DNA of 64,000 nt, taken from Cylindrodendrum hubeiense. Lineage: Eukaryota > Ascomycota > Sordariomycetes > Hypocreales > Nectriaceae. Below are positions 1 to 10,209 of this stretch, in pieces; position 1 is the first letter of the stretch, and every line of letters starts with the position of its first letter. A model generated the notes under the pieces. That model saw only the letters and a program-made list of their open reading frames with translations. It had not been told where the DNA came from and did not search any database. Both the position numbers and the translations under genes were made by a program. The stretch is from the NCBI GenBank assembly GCA_014621425.1, contig JAANBB010000024.1:124001-188000 (forward strand). Reading direction: 5' to 3'.

Positions 1-608
1 CGACTGTGATGGATGATTTGATCATCAGATCACGCATGATCTGTCGGACGCTGCTGCGTACGCCATCGCAGCCAACGACAATGGACCCTTCTTCGACGGT
101 GCCATCGGAGCAATGGACCGTGACGCCTTGAGCATGTGTGTCAATAGTGACGACCTTTTTGCCAGTGAGAATTCGTGTGTCTTTTTCCGGGAGACGGGTA
201 TACAGCAGCTCAAGGAGCTTCTGTCGATAAAAAAGCATCCAAGGATGGCCGTGACTGCCATAGATTAGATGGATTCCAGAGTCATTTTGGGCACCATGTC
301 GCTCACGTTGTTCCGATTTCTTCGTATAGGTCTGAATGACTGATCTCAGAACCGTCTGGCCAGTGGTTGAACTTTTTCTTCATTGGCAGCTGCATCTTGC
401 GCCCTTCTTCAAGCAGACCGAATTGATCGAGGATGCGGACACTGTGTGGCCACAGAGCGAGGCCCAAGCCGGTGTTTTCCACGACATCATTGCGGCTTTC
501 AAGCAGGACGTAGTCAATGCCGGCGAGAGACAGGCTGTGAGCAAGACCCAGACCGACAGGACCGCCACCGACGATGATGGCGCGGAACTTGGTTTCGGAC
601 GTGGACAT
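1..608 (-). CDS. FAD-dependent monooxygenase, PaxM-like (5' part; runs off left edge)
   Basis: N-terminal part of a group A flavin monooxygenase. Exon 1 is 307-608, the intron 255-306 (GTGAGC donor, CTAAT branch, CAG acceptor), and exon 2 runs from 254 off the left edge. Splicing gives a continuous frame of about 185 residues. Residues 10-40 hold the FAD Rossmann motif (IVGGGPVGLGLAHSL) ending in an acidic residue (LLES) for the FAD ribose; further on, GCDGVRS matches the family's second FAD motif (GADG). The family uses NAD(P)H and O2 to hydroxylate or epoxidise small molecules; resemblance to PaxM-type epoxidases suggests secondary metabolism, but the substrate cannot be read from this part. 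A five-copy 13-bp tandem repeat lies about 100 bp upstream of the ATG. The C-terminal half is outside the window, so completeness is unknown. Confidence 0.85.
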
Positions 609-708
609 TGCGATTTAGAAGGGGTGGCTGGGATGTGGAATAGATTGGAAGAGAGAAAGAAATTAGCATCAATGAGGAATGTCGCAACCAGAGGATATAA
701 GCACAGAA

Positions 709-771
709 TGTCAGCTGTGGATGTCAGCACAGAAAGTCAGCCGCGGGTGTCAGCACAAAATGTCAGCCTCC
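709..771. repeat. Degenerate 13-bp tandem repeat, about five copies
   Basis: Successive units begin TGTCAGC or AGTCAGC at 709, 722, 735, 748 and 761 with exact 13-bp spacing; the last six bases of each unit vary. It lies just upstream of the FAD monooxygenase start, so it could serve as a repeated regulator site or simply be a minisatellite. Confidence 0.7.
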
Positions 772-1367
772 GCGCCGCAAACTAAGGCACCGAGACGTTC
801 TAGTCAGTTAGTGTAGGGGCCAATCAGACACATCAATGGCAAATAACAGCAGGTAAATCGCGAGTAGCAAGGGTACTTAGCGCTGGCTGTATGGGAAAGT
901 AAGAGCAGGTTATGTGATAAGGGGTTTTGTGAGACAGGGGGCCGGAGCAGATGGCCGTAAGTCCGGGATGACTAAGACGGATGAGGGGTCAAGGCCGGCT
1001 GTGATAAGAGAGGAAATACCATTTGGAATACAGGTATGACAGATCAATCGGATCAAATAGGATAAGCATAGATCCAGTTACTTATAGCCTATTTATAGCC
1101 GTAGATGGAATCAATTGCAATCGTCAATTTGGCCCGTGATTACACCAATTTCCCGATATGCAACACACCGCTTTCGGCCACAGTAGACGGCGAATCTGGT
1201 CACGTGCCCGACAGGCGTGCGACCGGACTTGGCGTATCTCATATTGATGATGAGAAGACTACATTTACGTGTAAGTGCTTTATGCGTAGATGCTTTATAA
1301 TCCGGCTCAAGGTTTTCCTGGTCCGAAGCGGAGGGTTATGGTGTTTTGGTATCTTGATGTTTTGGTT

Positions 1368-1391
1368 CTTGGTGTCTTGGTGTCTTGGTGT
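1368..1391. repeat. Three perfect tandem copies of CTTGGTGT, with an inverted copy at 1450-1457
   Basis: CTTGGTGT is repeated three times without change. The inverse ACACCAAG occurs at 1450-1457 behind a run of GAAGGCCGA repeats, so the stretch 1368-1457 could fold back on itself. No function assigned. Confidence 0.7.
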
Positions 1392-1709
1392 CTCGTATGA
1401 CCGGTGACCGAAGGCCGAAGGCCGACGACATCTTGTGACGAAGGCCGAAACACCAAGGGCCGAGCTTAGGTACAAACACCAGTGCGCAAGCCGCCAGATT
1501 TCATTTCCATTCATCCCTTTTACAACTCATTCATCACCTCCATCTCACCATCATCTCCAAACTCCAAACCTTGTCAGGTCGGCTGCAGTAGTACCGTGGA
1601 ATTATTACGAGCTATTGCGCATCCCCCTCACGAGCCCAAATTACTTGAACCTTGGCCTCCTCACCCGACCTACCCGAAGGGCCAAAACCCCACGCTCAAC
1701 GTTGTCAAT

Positions 1710-2840
1710 ATGGCTGCCATGGTACGTAACCCATTCATCTCCCAGTGTCTAGAAATATTTTAGAACATTCCGACTCCATCCCGCCCCATCCGGCCTTCGT
1801 TCAGATCCCATCTAGATCTATCGGGCGATCATTCGCTACTCCCCACTCTTATCGCTCCGGCTTGCTAAATCTCCTTGTAGGACCTCCGCGTCGGAAATAA
1901 ATACAGAATTGGCCGCAAGATTGGCTCCGGGTCATTCGGCGATGTTTACCTGGGAACCAATATCATCTCTGGCGAAGAAATCGCCATCAAGCTCGAAAGT
2001 GTCAAAGCCAAGCATCCGCAGCTCGAGTACGAAGCCCGCGTCTACAAATCCCTCGCTGGCGGCGTTGGAATCCCATTCGTTCGCTGGTTCGGCACCGAAT
2101 GCGACTACAATGCCATGGTCTACGATCTTCTGGGCCCCAGCTTAGAGGACTTGTTCAACTTCTGCAACCGCAAGTTTTCTCTAAAGACGGTGCTTTTGTT
2201 GGTTGATCAGCTCATTTCTCGAATCGAGTACGTCCACGCCAAGTCTTTCATCCACCGCGACATCAAGCCCGATAACTTCTTGATGGGCATTGGAAAACGA
2301 GGAAATCAGGTCAACGCCATCGACTTTGGCCTTGCCAAGAAATATCGCGACCCAAAAACCCACTTCCACATTCCTTATCGCGAGAACAAGAACCTGACCG
2401 GCACTGCACGATACGCCTCCATCAATACGCATCTCGGCGTGGAGCAGTCCCGACGCGATGATATGGAATCGCTTGGTTATGTCATGCTCTATTTCACCCG
2501 TGGTTCATTGCCTTGGCAAGGTTTGAAGGCGGCCACAAAGAAACAGAAATATGACCGCATCATGGAAAAGAAGATGACGACGCCAACCGAAGTCTTGTGC
2601 CGCGGCTTCCCCAACGAGTTCGCTATTTACCTGAACTACACTCGATCACTTCGATTTGACGACAAGCCTGACTATAGCTACCTTCGGAAAATCTTCCGGG
2701 ATCTCTTCGTCCGTGAAGGCTTTCAGTACGACTACGTCTTTGACTGGACTGTCTACAAATACCAGAAGAATGCCCAAGCAGCAGCGAAGCCAGCGGCAAT
2801 CACCGGACCGACCAGAAACAATGCGCCTGAAAACTACTAG
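1710..2840 (+). CDS. Casein kinase 1 (CK1/Hrr25 family) with very short C-terminal tail
   Basis: Ser/Thr protein kinase of the casein kinase 1 family. A tiny exon 1 (1710-1721, four codons) joins exon 2 (1881-2840) across a 159-nt intron; [12 protein letters not shown] is the standard fungal CK1 start. The 323-residue product has the glycine loop (GSGSFGD, residues 20-25), catalytic Lys41, HRDIKPDN with Asp131, the DFG motif at 152-154 and the CK1-specific SIN motif. All catalytic residues are present, so it should be active. It differs from the usual fungal CK1 in two ways: the tail after the kinase domain is only about 27 residues, and the normally invariant NVIDFG reads NAIDFG. The rest of the kinase domain lies in a single exon. 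It may be the main CK1 or a second copy. CK1 acts in vesicle traffic, the cell cycle and the circadian clock. Confidence 0.93.
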
Positions 2841-3250
2841 GCATCTCCATCATCAAGCAATGAAAGGTTCATTCACAGACATCAGGGACAGTGCATCAAG
2901 GGCGATTAATAAGCACTTGTCGACTGGTGGGAGAGTTCACGCCGTCGCAGGCGCCGTACAGATGTTCGCGTCGAGAGCGAACGTTATCGACTCTGTGCCT
3001 GCAGGCACATCACAGCGCCGCATCCTCCAGTCGTGCGCGGTTGTGCCAGGTAATACAAGAGGCGTGTTGGAAATCGACCGCAAATTCCTTCTACTGCATG
3101 ATCCAGACGCTAAGGTCTGTGTTTCAAATATGAAGTAGTTAATCTCAAGTTACCGAGAGGACGGGTCAAAGTCTGAAGTTGACAACAACCAGAATGTAAA
3201 ATTTGTCAAGTTGGAGGATGGTTTTCATAGCAAATACCAAGCATCTCATG
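2841..3250. other. Convergent 3' region between kinase and Zn2Cys6 regulator
   Basis: 410 bp between two converging genes. The kinase frame ends at 2840; the open frames that run on (to about 3138) have no recognisable content. I see only untranslated sequence. Confidence 0.5.
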
Positions 3251-5559
3251 TTACAACATATAATCGAGCACCTCGCTTGGACTGCCTCCGGACTCAGCCA
3301 AGAAATCCTCGCCCATGTCCTCGTAGAGATACCCGGGGGAGATTTCCGTTGGCCATAATGGTACTTCCAAGTTTGCCAAGGTCCAATCAACAGACATTGG
3401 TTGGTCGCTCTGATTATCCTCTCCCGCAGCCGAGTCTTGCATAAATAAAGATCCATTCGCCTCACGCTTCTTGGTGGCTTTTTTTGCCAATTTCATGAGC
3501 GGTTTCCATAGCTCATCCTGCTGCTGTGTTGGGCAGCCCCAGCAACCGATTGCAAGATCGATGGCGTTCCAAGCTTTCTTCGCAATTCCCGTCCTGTTGG
3601 AACGAAGACATAATTCTTCGATAATTATCGTCATTGCATACCAATGTACGTAGCTGCAAGGTTGCCTGTCCCAGCGTGGCCATGTCCATGTCGTCACGAT
3701 CTCATGAGAGGACTGGATTGTCTCAATGGATGCATCCAGCAATCGATCTCTGGCGGCGAGTGATACATCTATACTTGAACCGGAGGACAAAATGTGATGA
3801 TAAATGAGTAGCGGTGCCTCGGCAAAGAATAGTTGTGTGATTAAAACCGTAAATCGATGGAAGGAATGGTCGTCGAAACAATTTTGCAAGTATTCTTCCT
3901 CTACTTTTCTCCTGCACGTGGCTGTCATCTGCTCCATTTCTCCCTGGTCTAGCGTACGTCCGTGATCGGGTTGCGCCAGTTTCTTCATCAACAGGCCAGT
4001 CTCGTACTTGATCAGAGTTGGTGCCATGTCGGTCATGCCGGTTCTTGAGGGCGGGTACGCAACGTTGGCAGGGTCAAGGTCGGAATCGTTGATGTTAAGC
4101 GGTAGCACCGGGTCAGAGAGATCTTCTGATATTAAAACTTTTGTCCCTTGGTCTAGTGCAGTCCTCAAATCCAACAGCCAGATACTAAGCCAAAGTCTGA
4201 GGCTTATTTCGGTGTCATAAGGAGATAATTCGGTGCCTCGGCGAACTCGGTGTATCCCAAGGCCTTGTGCTATTCGAACGACGAGTGCGGTCATGGTCCA
4301 TGTGAACTTCGACTGGTCGCTTTCGCGCAGGCAAAACAGGAACAAGACAATTGCTTGCAATGTCATCAGGTCTGAGGACGACATGAAATCAGCCCTGGCA
4401 AGCGCTTTCTTTGTAGCAAGCCGATATTGAGCGACCAAAGTTTCCTTGTCCTTGCCAAGAAGGTCTCGTGCCTGTTAACGTATTTAGCAATGCCAGTGGA
4501 TATATGAGAAGCTAACCTACTTCATTTGGCGTCATGGATGTCACAGCAGCAAGGTAGATGGCGAACATCAACGCATCTTCGGATCGGCTCAAGGATCCGA
4601 TGTTGCGCTGTATTTCTCTCATCAACTTGCTCATGGACGGAATGTGAAATATCTTGATCAGAGGATCAACGTTCTCCACAAATGTCTGCCAGTAGAAAGG
4701 TATCTCAGATGGTGAAGGATGTGGGCTGCTTGGGCTATCACTGGGTGGATCATAACCGAGTACAAAGGCTTCATGGTCGAGGTTAGTTGGGGTGGTCTGC
4801 AAGAGACGGTCCACTGAGTCGTTTTCGTCGTTTTCGGAAGGAGATTCCATATCTTCGTCCTCAATATCATCTAGAACGGGCCCTGGTGACTCGGCAAGCT
4901 ACAAAGTTGTTAGTCGCTGAGCACTGTAGCAACCGAAGTGGGGGCAATATAAGTTCAACGCGTACCAGCCTGGTTAATTTTGTCAAACACGAAGCATAAA
5001 CATCCCCTCTATTATCTCTGGACGCGGCTGATTGGCTTCCAATCTGATAAAGAGGCTTTGGCGGCCTCTCTCCGAAATACAGGCAGCGTTCTATCCACTC
5101 CTCTTTAGTAGAGATGGTTTCATTGAAGCCCCGTATTGGGCGAGCTTCTGAGAAGGCGACTGACGCATCGTTGCCTCCACCTGCATGACCTTGAGATCTT
5201 ACACGTCCACTATTAGGCACAGAGTCGTTGTCCTGGGAGCGCAGTACCCGTGTCAAATGGTGGGCGCCTTGCTCTTTTGGGTTGAGGGACGATTTTCCGG
5301 CGTCGGACCGACGACCGCGTGGTGTTGGTCGAGCTCGCCCAGGCGGAGGGAAAATACACGCAACGCCATTCTTAATGCAATTAGAGCACGGGGTTTCCTT
5401 GTTGCATCTAACTTTCCGTCGCCGGCACGTGGTACAGGATCGCTGGCTTGCTTTTGGGCCATTGTACGCCGTGTCAAGAGATTGTTGATTCGACACAACG
5501 ATGCTTGGGCTCGACGCTCGGTCGTAGAGATAGTCTGAATTTGAGAGAAGTGATGTCAT
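3251..5559 (-). CDS. Zn2Cys6 transcription factor with fungal-specific regulatory domain
   Basis: Fungal binuclear zinc-cluster activator. Exons: 4966-5559, 4521-4898, 3251-4471; introns of 67 and 49 nt with consensus ends. The frame stays open to 5652, but the first in-frame ATG is at 5559, giving 730 residues. The zinc cluster (residues 42-68) has the pattern C-x2-C-x6-C-x5-C-x2-C-x6-C, followed by a Pro/Arg-rich linker. The long C-terminal part, including SLRLWLSIWLLDLRTAL, resembles the fungal_trans middle-homology domain that senses the inducer. It converges with the kinase gene and has no obvious partner on the same strand, so its target is unknown. It should act in the nucleus on CGG half-sites. 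Confidence 0.9.
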
Positions 5560-6611
5560 GTTACATGGTGTCTCGCAAGAGCGGTGGTTACTCGCTTTGA
5601 GGGTCGTATTTGGATGGTCCAAATGCTTCGTTTGCCCACCATGTTCTGACAAGATGTCAGCGGTCAGTCAAAACCGGACATGTGGAGTGGATGTGGTCAC
5701 GTGAGAGATAGAAATGCGGTATTACCTTTTCCTTGGGGGCGTCATATTTCAGCTGCTCACACACCAATAATATGATACAGAAAGTTTCAACTATATAACT
5801 ACTATTCATTAAGTTTAAAAACTACTTCGCATAATATGAGAGGATGATATTATTGTTGGGCGGTAAAGAAGGCTTCATTCAGTGGCTTCGTAGGATGACT
5901 TCTTCCAAATTTAAATCTGGAAATTTGAAATGCTTTCTAACTCACCTCAGTTATCTTTCAGCTTAGATTTAAAGAGTTTAAACTACCTGGATTTCTTTTT
6001 AATCTCTTCCAATCAATCCTACCACTTGTTTCTCTTCTTCTTTTTCTACGTCTGCAGCAGTCGCGAGGTAGCTATTTGGGGCCTAGCATCATGGCGAGTC
6101 TGGTCTGAAAGATCATGTATCATTGCTCCGAACATCATCGCCACAATTCTAGTGACACTCATATGTAACTATGGGGGAAAAGGCGATTTACCAATATCGC
6201 CCATTCTCACATCCAGGATCCTCGGTCAGTAGCGTATTAGTCATGACGGCTTACTCGGCTTTAGCCTATTTCCAACACCCTTGACTAGCCTGAGCCCGAA
6301 TTTATCTCAATAATTAAGCGGCCCTATGATGGATGTTGTTGTTTCCGCAGAGCGACCATCACCTAGACACAGGGCCCTGAAATCGTGGCGATCTTTGCCT
6401 ATTCTTCAAACAATGGCGCGTTGTAGCGTTGGAGATGGGATGAAGGATCAGATCCCTGGACTACTCGGACCGAATGAACCTGTTCAAGAGGGGTAATAGC
6501 AGCACCAAAAAACCTGCTCTTTAAGACGCTCATATCTGCTGATTCGCAAACTTCAAATGTTGCGGTCAGCTAGCTCGCATTGCTTCTCCAACTTTCGTGA
6601 CCGTCGCAAAA
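5560..6611. other. AT-rich divergent intergenic region
   Basis: About 1 kb between the divergent regulator and GH43 genes. AT-rich around 5,760-6,030. An open frame of 100 codons at 5930-6232 has no domain or signal peptide, and I do not call it a gene. Nothing else seen. Confidence 0.5.
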
Positions 6612-8390
6612 ATGCAACTGTTCACCTTTCTTGCCGGGGTAGTGTTACTTTGCCCTTCTACTGCAGCGTATTCAGGCCGCCATGAAAGTCTCGAAAAAGC
6701 TCCTCAGTTCTATAACTCGGCGCGACATGCGGCCGCAGATCCCTACGTCCTTTATGACTCCAGCAGTAGCCAATACTATGCCTATTCCACAGAAGGTGCT
6801 GATGAAGGCTATCACTTTGCCATCTACAGTAGCCCTGACCTTTCGACTTGGCACAGGCATCCAGGTGGAGTACTAAAAGCCTGCTATGATGATCAGATGA
6901 ACCGCATAGAGGGCGGGCAGGCCTGCTGGGCCCGCGATTGGTATTGGGCACCTGAGACGTATTATAACGAAAAGACGGGATGGTACTACTTTTTCTTCGC
7001 CGGACGCCTGCTTGAGAATATGACAAAGGATTACTTCCACTACTCCAAGTTTGAAGAGCCATCCAAGCTCGGTGTGGCAGTATCTCGCTCGCCTGCGGGG
7101 CCATTCAAGGAGATTGAGTCCAAGCCGATCGACTACTACCCCTTTGATCCTGATTATCATGACGTCAATCTCATCATGGATGAGGATCAAATGCTGCCGC
7201 CGCAAAGTCTCGAGCAAGGAGAGACAGCACCAAGGGGAACCTACATTCCCACAATCGACCCAAATATCATCTTTGATGAGGATGGACGAATTTATCTATA
7301 CACGTCTCGGAACGCCTATCGGAATTGGAATTGGGACGATAACCTGGGAAAGTATATTGAGGAGTCTAATATCATCGTCGTGGAATTGGAAAGAGACTGG
7401 TGGGATGACCCAGCCGCATCAACTATGCCACTGATTGTGGCTTCTCAAGCCAACATCCACGAAAAGGGATCCCCCAGTGTGCCTCAAAATATCACTGCTT
7501 ATAATGGAACCGGGGAGCTTGGCCACCCTCCGCGCAAAGATGGCTGGAAGACAGTAATCTCATATGGAGCCGACCCTCAAGAGTGGGAGGACTTTCACGT
7601 CAACGACTACAAAACGTACAATGGCACGCGGAAAGACCGCCGTTGGTCGGAAGGGAGCACGGTCATCAAACGACAGGATGCGAACGGCAAGCCTGTCTAT
7701 TTGCTCACCTACAGCGCCAACAATTTTGAAGCATCCAACTACGGTGTTGGCTTTGCAACTGCAAATTCACCTTTCGGCTCTTTTCATAAATCCGCACAGA
7801 ACCCCATCCTCCATCAGATGCCTGATTCTGAGATCCCTATTTATTCCACCGGCCATGGAAGTATCGTGGCATCGCCTCCTCGCAACGGTAGGGACAAAGT
7901 CGGTGCCCAAGACGTCATACTACGAACTCCAAAGGGATCGGAGCTCTTCTATGTACATCATGCTCGCAATGACACGACGCATGATCGGTCAATTTACACA
8001 ACGCGAATGACAATTAACGAATCGGCCATCTTTGTTGGCTCTGATAATGCCATCAGCATGCATCTGACCCCCTTTGATCAGCCTTTACCTCAACATACAT
8101 ACCCAATCCGGATCGACGCCAGATGCTCTAAGCGGAATAAGGTAGAAGCAAGGTATACTGTTCGAGTCGTATCGAAAGGCGGTGCCTCATTTGACCTCAG
8201 TGAAGGTTCTAATAGGGTCGTTGCCTATCCGAGAGCTCAGGAGGCGACATCCATAGAAGAGGACGATGATCGACAAGGATCATTCATCCTCACGTTTGAT
8301 CATGGCATAGTCAGAGAACTAGTTTACCAGCGTTTGAGTGTAGATGGCGAATGGTCTACGGTTGCTAGAAAGCGAATTACCTGCAAATAA
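6612..8390 (+). CDS. Secreted glycoside hydrolase family 43 protein (arabinofuranosidase/xylosidase type)
   Basis: Single-exon gene; the frame extends upstream to a GTG, but the first ATG is 6612. It encodes 592 residues beginning with a signal peptide (MQLFTFLAGVVLLCPSTAA). The five-bladed propeller family GH43 is indicated by ADPYVLYD (Asp43, candidate catalytic base), the WYWAPETYY segment, DPNIIFDEDGRIYLYTS (candidate pKa-modulating Asp region), WSEGSTVIKR (candidate acid Glu) and a late GHGSIV motif (metal/substrate His). Several N-x-S/T sites fit secretion. The family removes arabinose or xylose from plant cell-wall hemicellulose outside the cell. After the propeller there are about 100 residues with no clear carbohydrate-binding module. 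The exact substrate cannot be assigned. Confidence 0.9.
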   Translation: MQLFTFLAGVVLLCPSTAAYSGRHESLEKAPQFYNSARHAAADPYVLYDSSSSQYYAYSTEGADEGYHFAIYSSPDLSTWHRHPGGVLKACYDDQMNRIEGGQACWARDWYWAPETYYNEKTGWYYFFFAGRLLENMTKDYFHYSKFEEPSKLGVAVSRSPAGPFKEIESKPIDYYPFDPDYHDVNLIMDEDQMLPPQSLEQGETAPRGTYIPTIDPNIIFDEDGRIYLYTSRNAYRNWNWDDNLGKYIEESNIIVVELERDWWDDPAASTMPLIVASQANIHEKGSPSVPQNITAYNGTGELGHPPRKDGWKTVISYGADPQEWEDFHVNDYKTYNGTRKDRRWSEGSTVIKRQDANGKPVYLLTYSANNFEASNYGVGFATANSPFGSFHKSAQNPILHQMPDSEIPIYSTGHGSIVASPPRNGRDKVGAQDVILRTPKGSELFYVHHARNDTTHDRSIYTTRMTINESAIFVGSDNAISMHLTPFDQPLPQHTYPIRIDARCSKRNKVEARYTVRVVSKGGASFDLSEGSNRVVAYPRAQEATSIEEDDDRQGSFILTFDHGIVRELVYQRLSVDGEWSTVARKRITCK

Positions 8391-8830
8391 AGAACGTCTA
8401 GGGACGTCCCAAAGCCAGAAAGTGGGGTCTCAAATAGGAGAGAGATAATAACTTAACTTGCTGATGGTTTAATTGACAACGAGGCGAGCGATTGGTGATC
8501 AATTCTGGCATTAAAGATGAGATAGGTTGATTGATTCCAGCATTTGAGTCTTCTCCAAGTCTAGTAAATACACACCACTACATATGTATGGTATGAGATG
8601 TGCTACTTCAATTAATGAGTTTCTTTCTTTTTAAATAACCGGTCTATTCCTTATTTAATTATATTTAACAAGCTTAACACACCCTAATGTTGCTTTTAAA
8701 ATGGGAACCCATTCAGTAAGGTGAGATGCGGTGGTGGCGGCCCACTTACTCCTATCCTCGTGTTCCAATGTCTTTTCTACATGAGTCTGATACGTGTCAT
8801 ATCTGCATCAGGTCCTCAACAGTACTCCTA
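8391..8830. other. AT-rich convergent intergenic region
   Basis: 440 bp between the convergent GH43 and GPCR genes; AT-rich, no open frame of interest. Probably the two 3' untranslated regions. Confidence 0.5.
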
Positions 8831-10209
8831 TCATCTCGTGAATGTCCTCCTGATCCTCGAAACTGCGGGACTTATATACATGCCGTTCACTCTATCTCGC
8901 AAGTGGTTATTAAACCCATATGTCAATGCGTTTGCGAATCCCACAAACTGTGTTGAAGCCTGTAGAGCAGCCATGACAGTAGCTGATGGAGGGTTTCCGG
9001 ATGCTTCCATGAGTCTATTGACTAGGCCTGGAATCCACAGCAAGACGTACATAAGAGGATATCCGTTCAGTAGTATCATCCTCTTTATCTCGCGCTCGAC
9101 TTGGCTCGTCTCTCGACGCATAGGAAACTCGCTGAGGTTGGTTTGCAGTAGGTTTGGCTTGGTGCGATCGTGTGGTGTTGACATATTGGCAGGGGCGACA
9201 TGAGCGGTTGCTAATGTTTTGGACTGCAAGTCTTCAAAAACAAATGGCGAATGATGTTTCGATTTTGAGCTAGCTCTTTCACGTAGTGTCTGGCTCTGCG
9301 CTGTCGTTTCCATAGTACAACCTTGCTCCTCAGCCTTGATGCTGTCGATTGGCCCATGCTTGGTGCCGTTGGTTGACACATCCTGGTTAATCTCTTCGTA
9401 ACGGAGACCTTTTTTAGGTGAGCTCCCTGCCAGTTGACGGGAAGTGACTTTTGAGAACGCCGGTTCCAGCTCGTTCAGCTCCGCTTCTTCACCCCCCACG
9501 GCCGAGTAGGCAGAACTCGTTGCAGGCAAGCCGTAGCTTGACGAACGATTATGACTACGCTTTGACCACAAGTGACGCCGCAAGTAAGCCCAGACGTAAG
9601 CATAAATGGCAATCGTTGAGAAGATGATCAAAAAGCGCCAACCATGAGTCAGGCCATATCGCAAATCCGGGCGAGTGGCGGAGATCCAACACCAGTTACC
9701 ACCAACTGGCTTCATCTGCCCCATAGCGGTTGGAATGATGCTGGTTGTGACAGGAATAACCCAGATGGCAAGGCAGATTATGAGTTTTCTGCCTGTCGAT
9801 AGATTCGGCACGTACATTGATCGGGTCACCGTTAGAAGGGTAACGAGAGCAATGGCAAGAATCGAGAAGTCAGCTGCCTGGACGGAAAGCTGCCCTATGA
9901 ACCCATTGACTACACATGGTGTGCCTGGCTGCAGCTTATGTTCCCTAACAAAGATGATACCTGAGATGGAGTTGTTGAGAGTGTTAATGAACTCTAATTG
10001 CAGGATACATGATCAGCAAGTCGCCGCCAATGAGCACGAACTAAGAGCTTACCAGCCACTGTAAGGTTCAGAACCAGGATATGACGAAAGCTGTGCAAAT
10101 GGCGTCGGTAAATTGTGAACGAGAGGAGGACAAAACTAGTTGCAAGGCAAGAAAGAAGGCTGCCCGCTAACGTAACGGATGCGACCGCTTGGTCGACATC
10201 TATTGTCAT
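8831..10209 (-). CDS. Git3/cAMP-receptor-like G-protein-coupled receptor
   Basis: Seven-helix receptor of 439 residues. Exons 10053-10209 and 8831-9993 with a 59-nt intron (GTAAGC...TTAG). The first in-frame ATG is 10209; upstream codons start from TTG. Five hydrophobic helices (starting VASVTLAGSLLSCLATSFVL) precede a cytoplasmic loop of about 170 residues rich in Ser, Lys and Glu; the last two helices follow the motif EIKRMILLNGYPLMYVLLWI, characteristic of the Git3 C-terminal domain. This two-part layout with a long third loop is typical of fungal glucose/carbon-sensing receptors that work through a G-alpha protein and adenylate cyclase at the plasma membrane. The ligand is unknown. Confidence 0.88.

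Larger units (their letters stand above)
609..1709. other. Intergenic region between divergent FAD monooxygenase and casein kinase 1
   Basis: About 1.1 kb with no convincing coding exon. It is the shared upstream region of two divergently transcribed genes. It holds a 13-bp tandem repeat (709-771) and an 8-bp triplicate (1368-1391); CT-rich tracts before 1710 look like a fungal 5' leader. Confidence 0.6.

Noticed and set aside
336..785. 149-codon plus-strand frame
   Set aside because: Antisense to the FAD monooxygenase exon and the 13-bp repeat; no domain.
5930..6232. 100-codon plus-strand frame upstream of GH43
   Set aside because: AT-rich, Phe/Leu-rich by composition, no recognisable domain.
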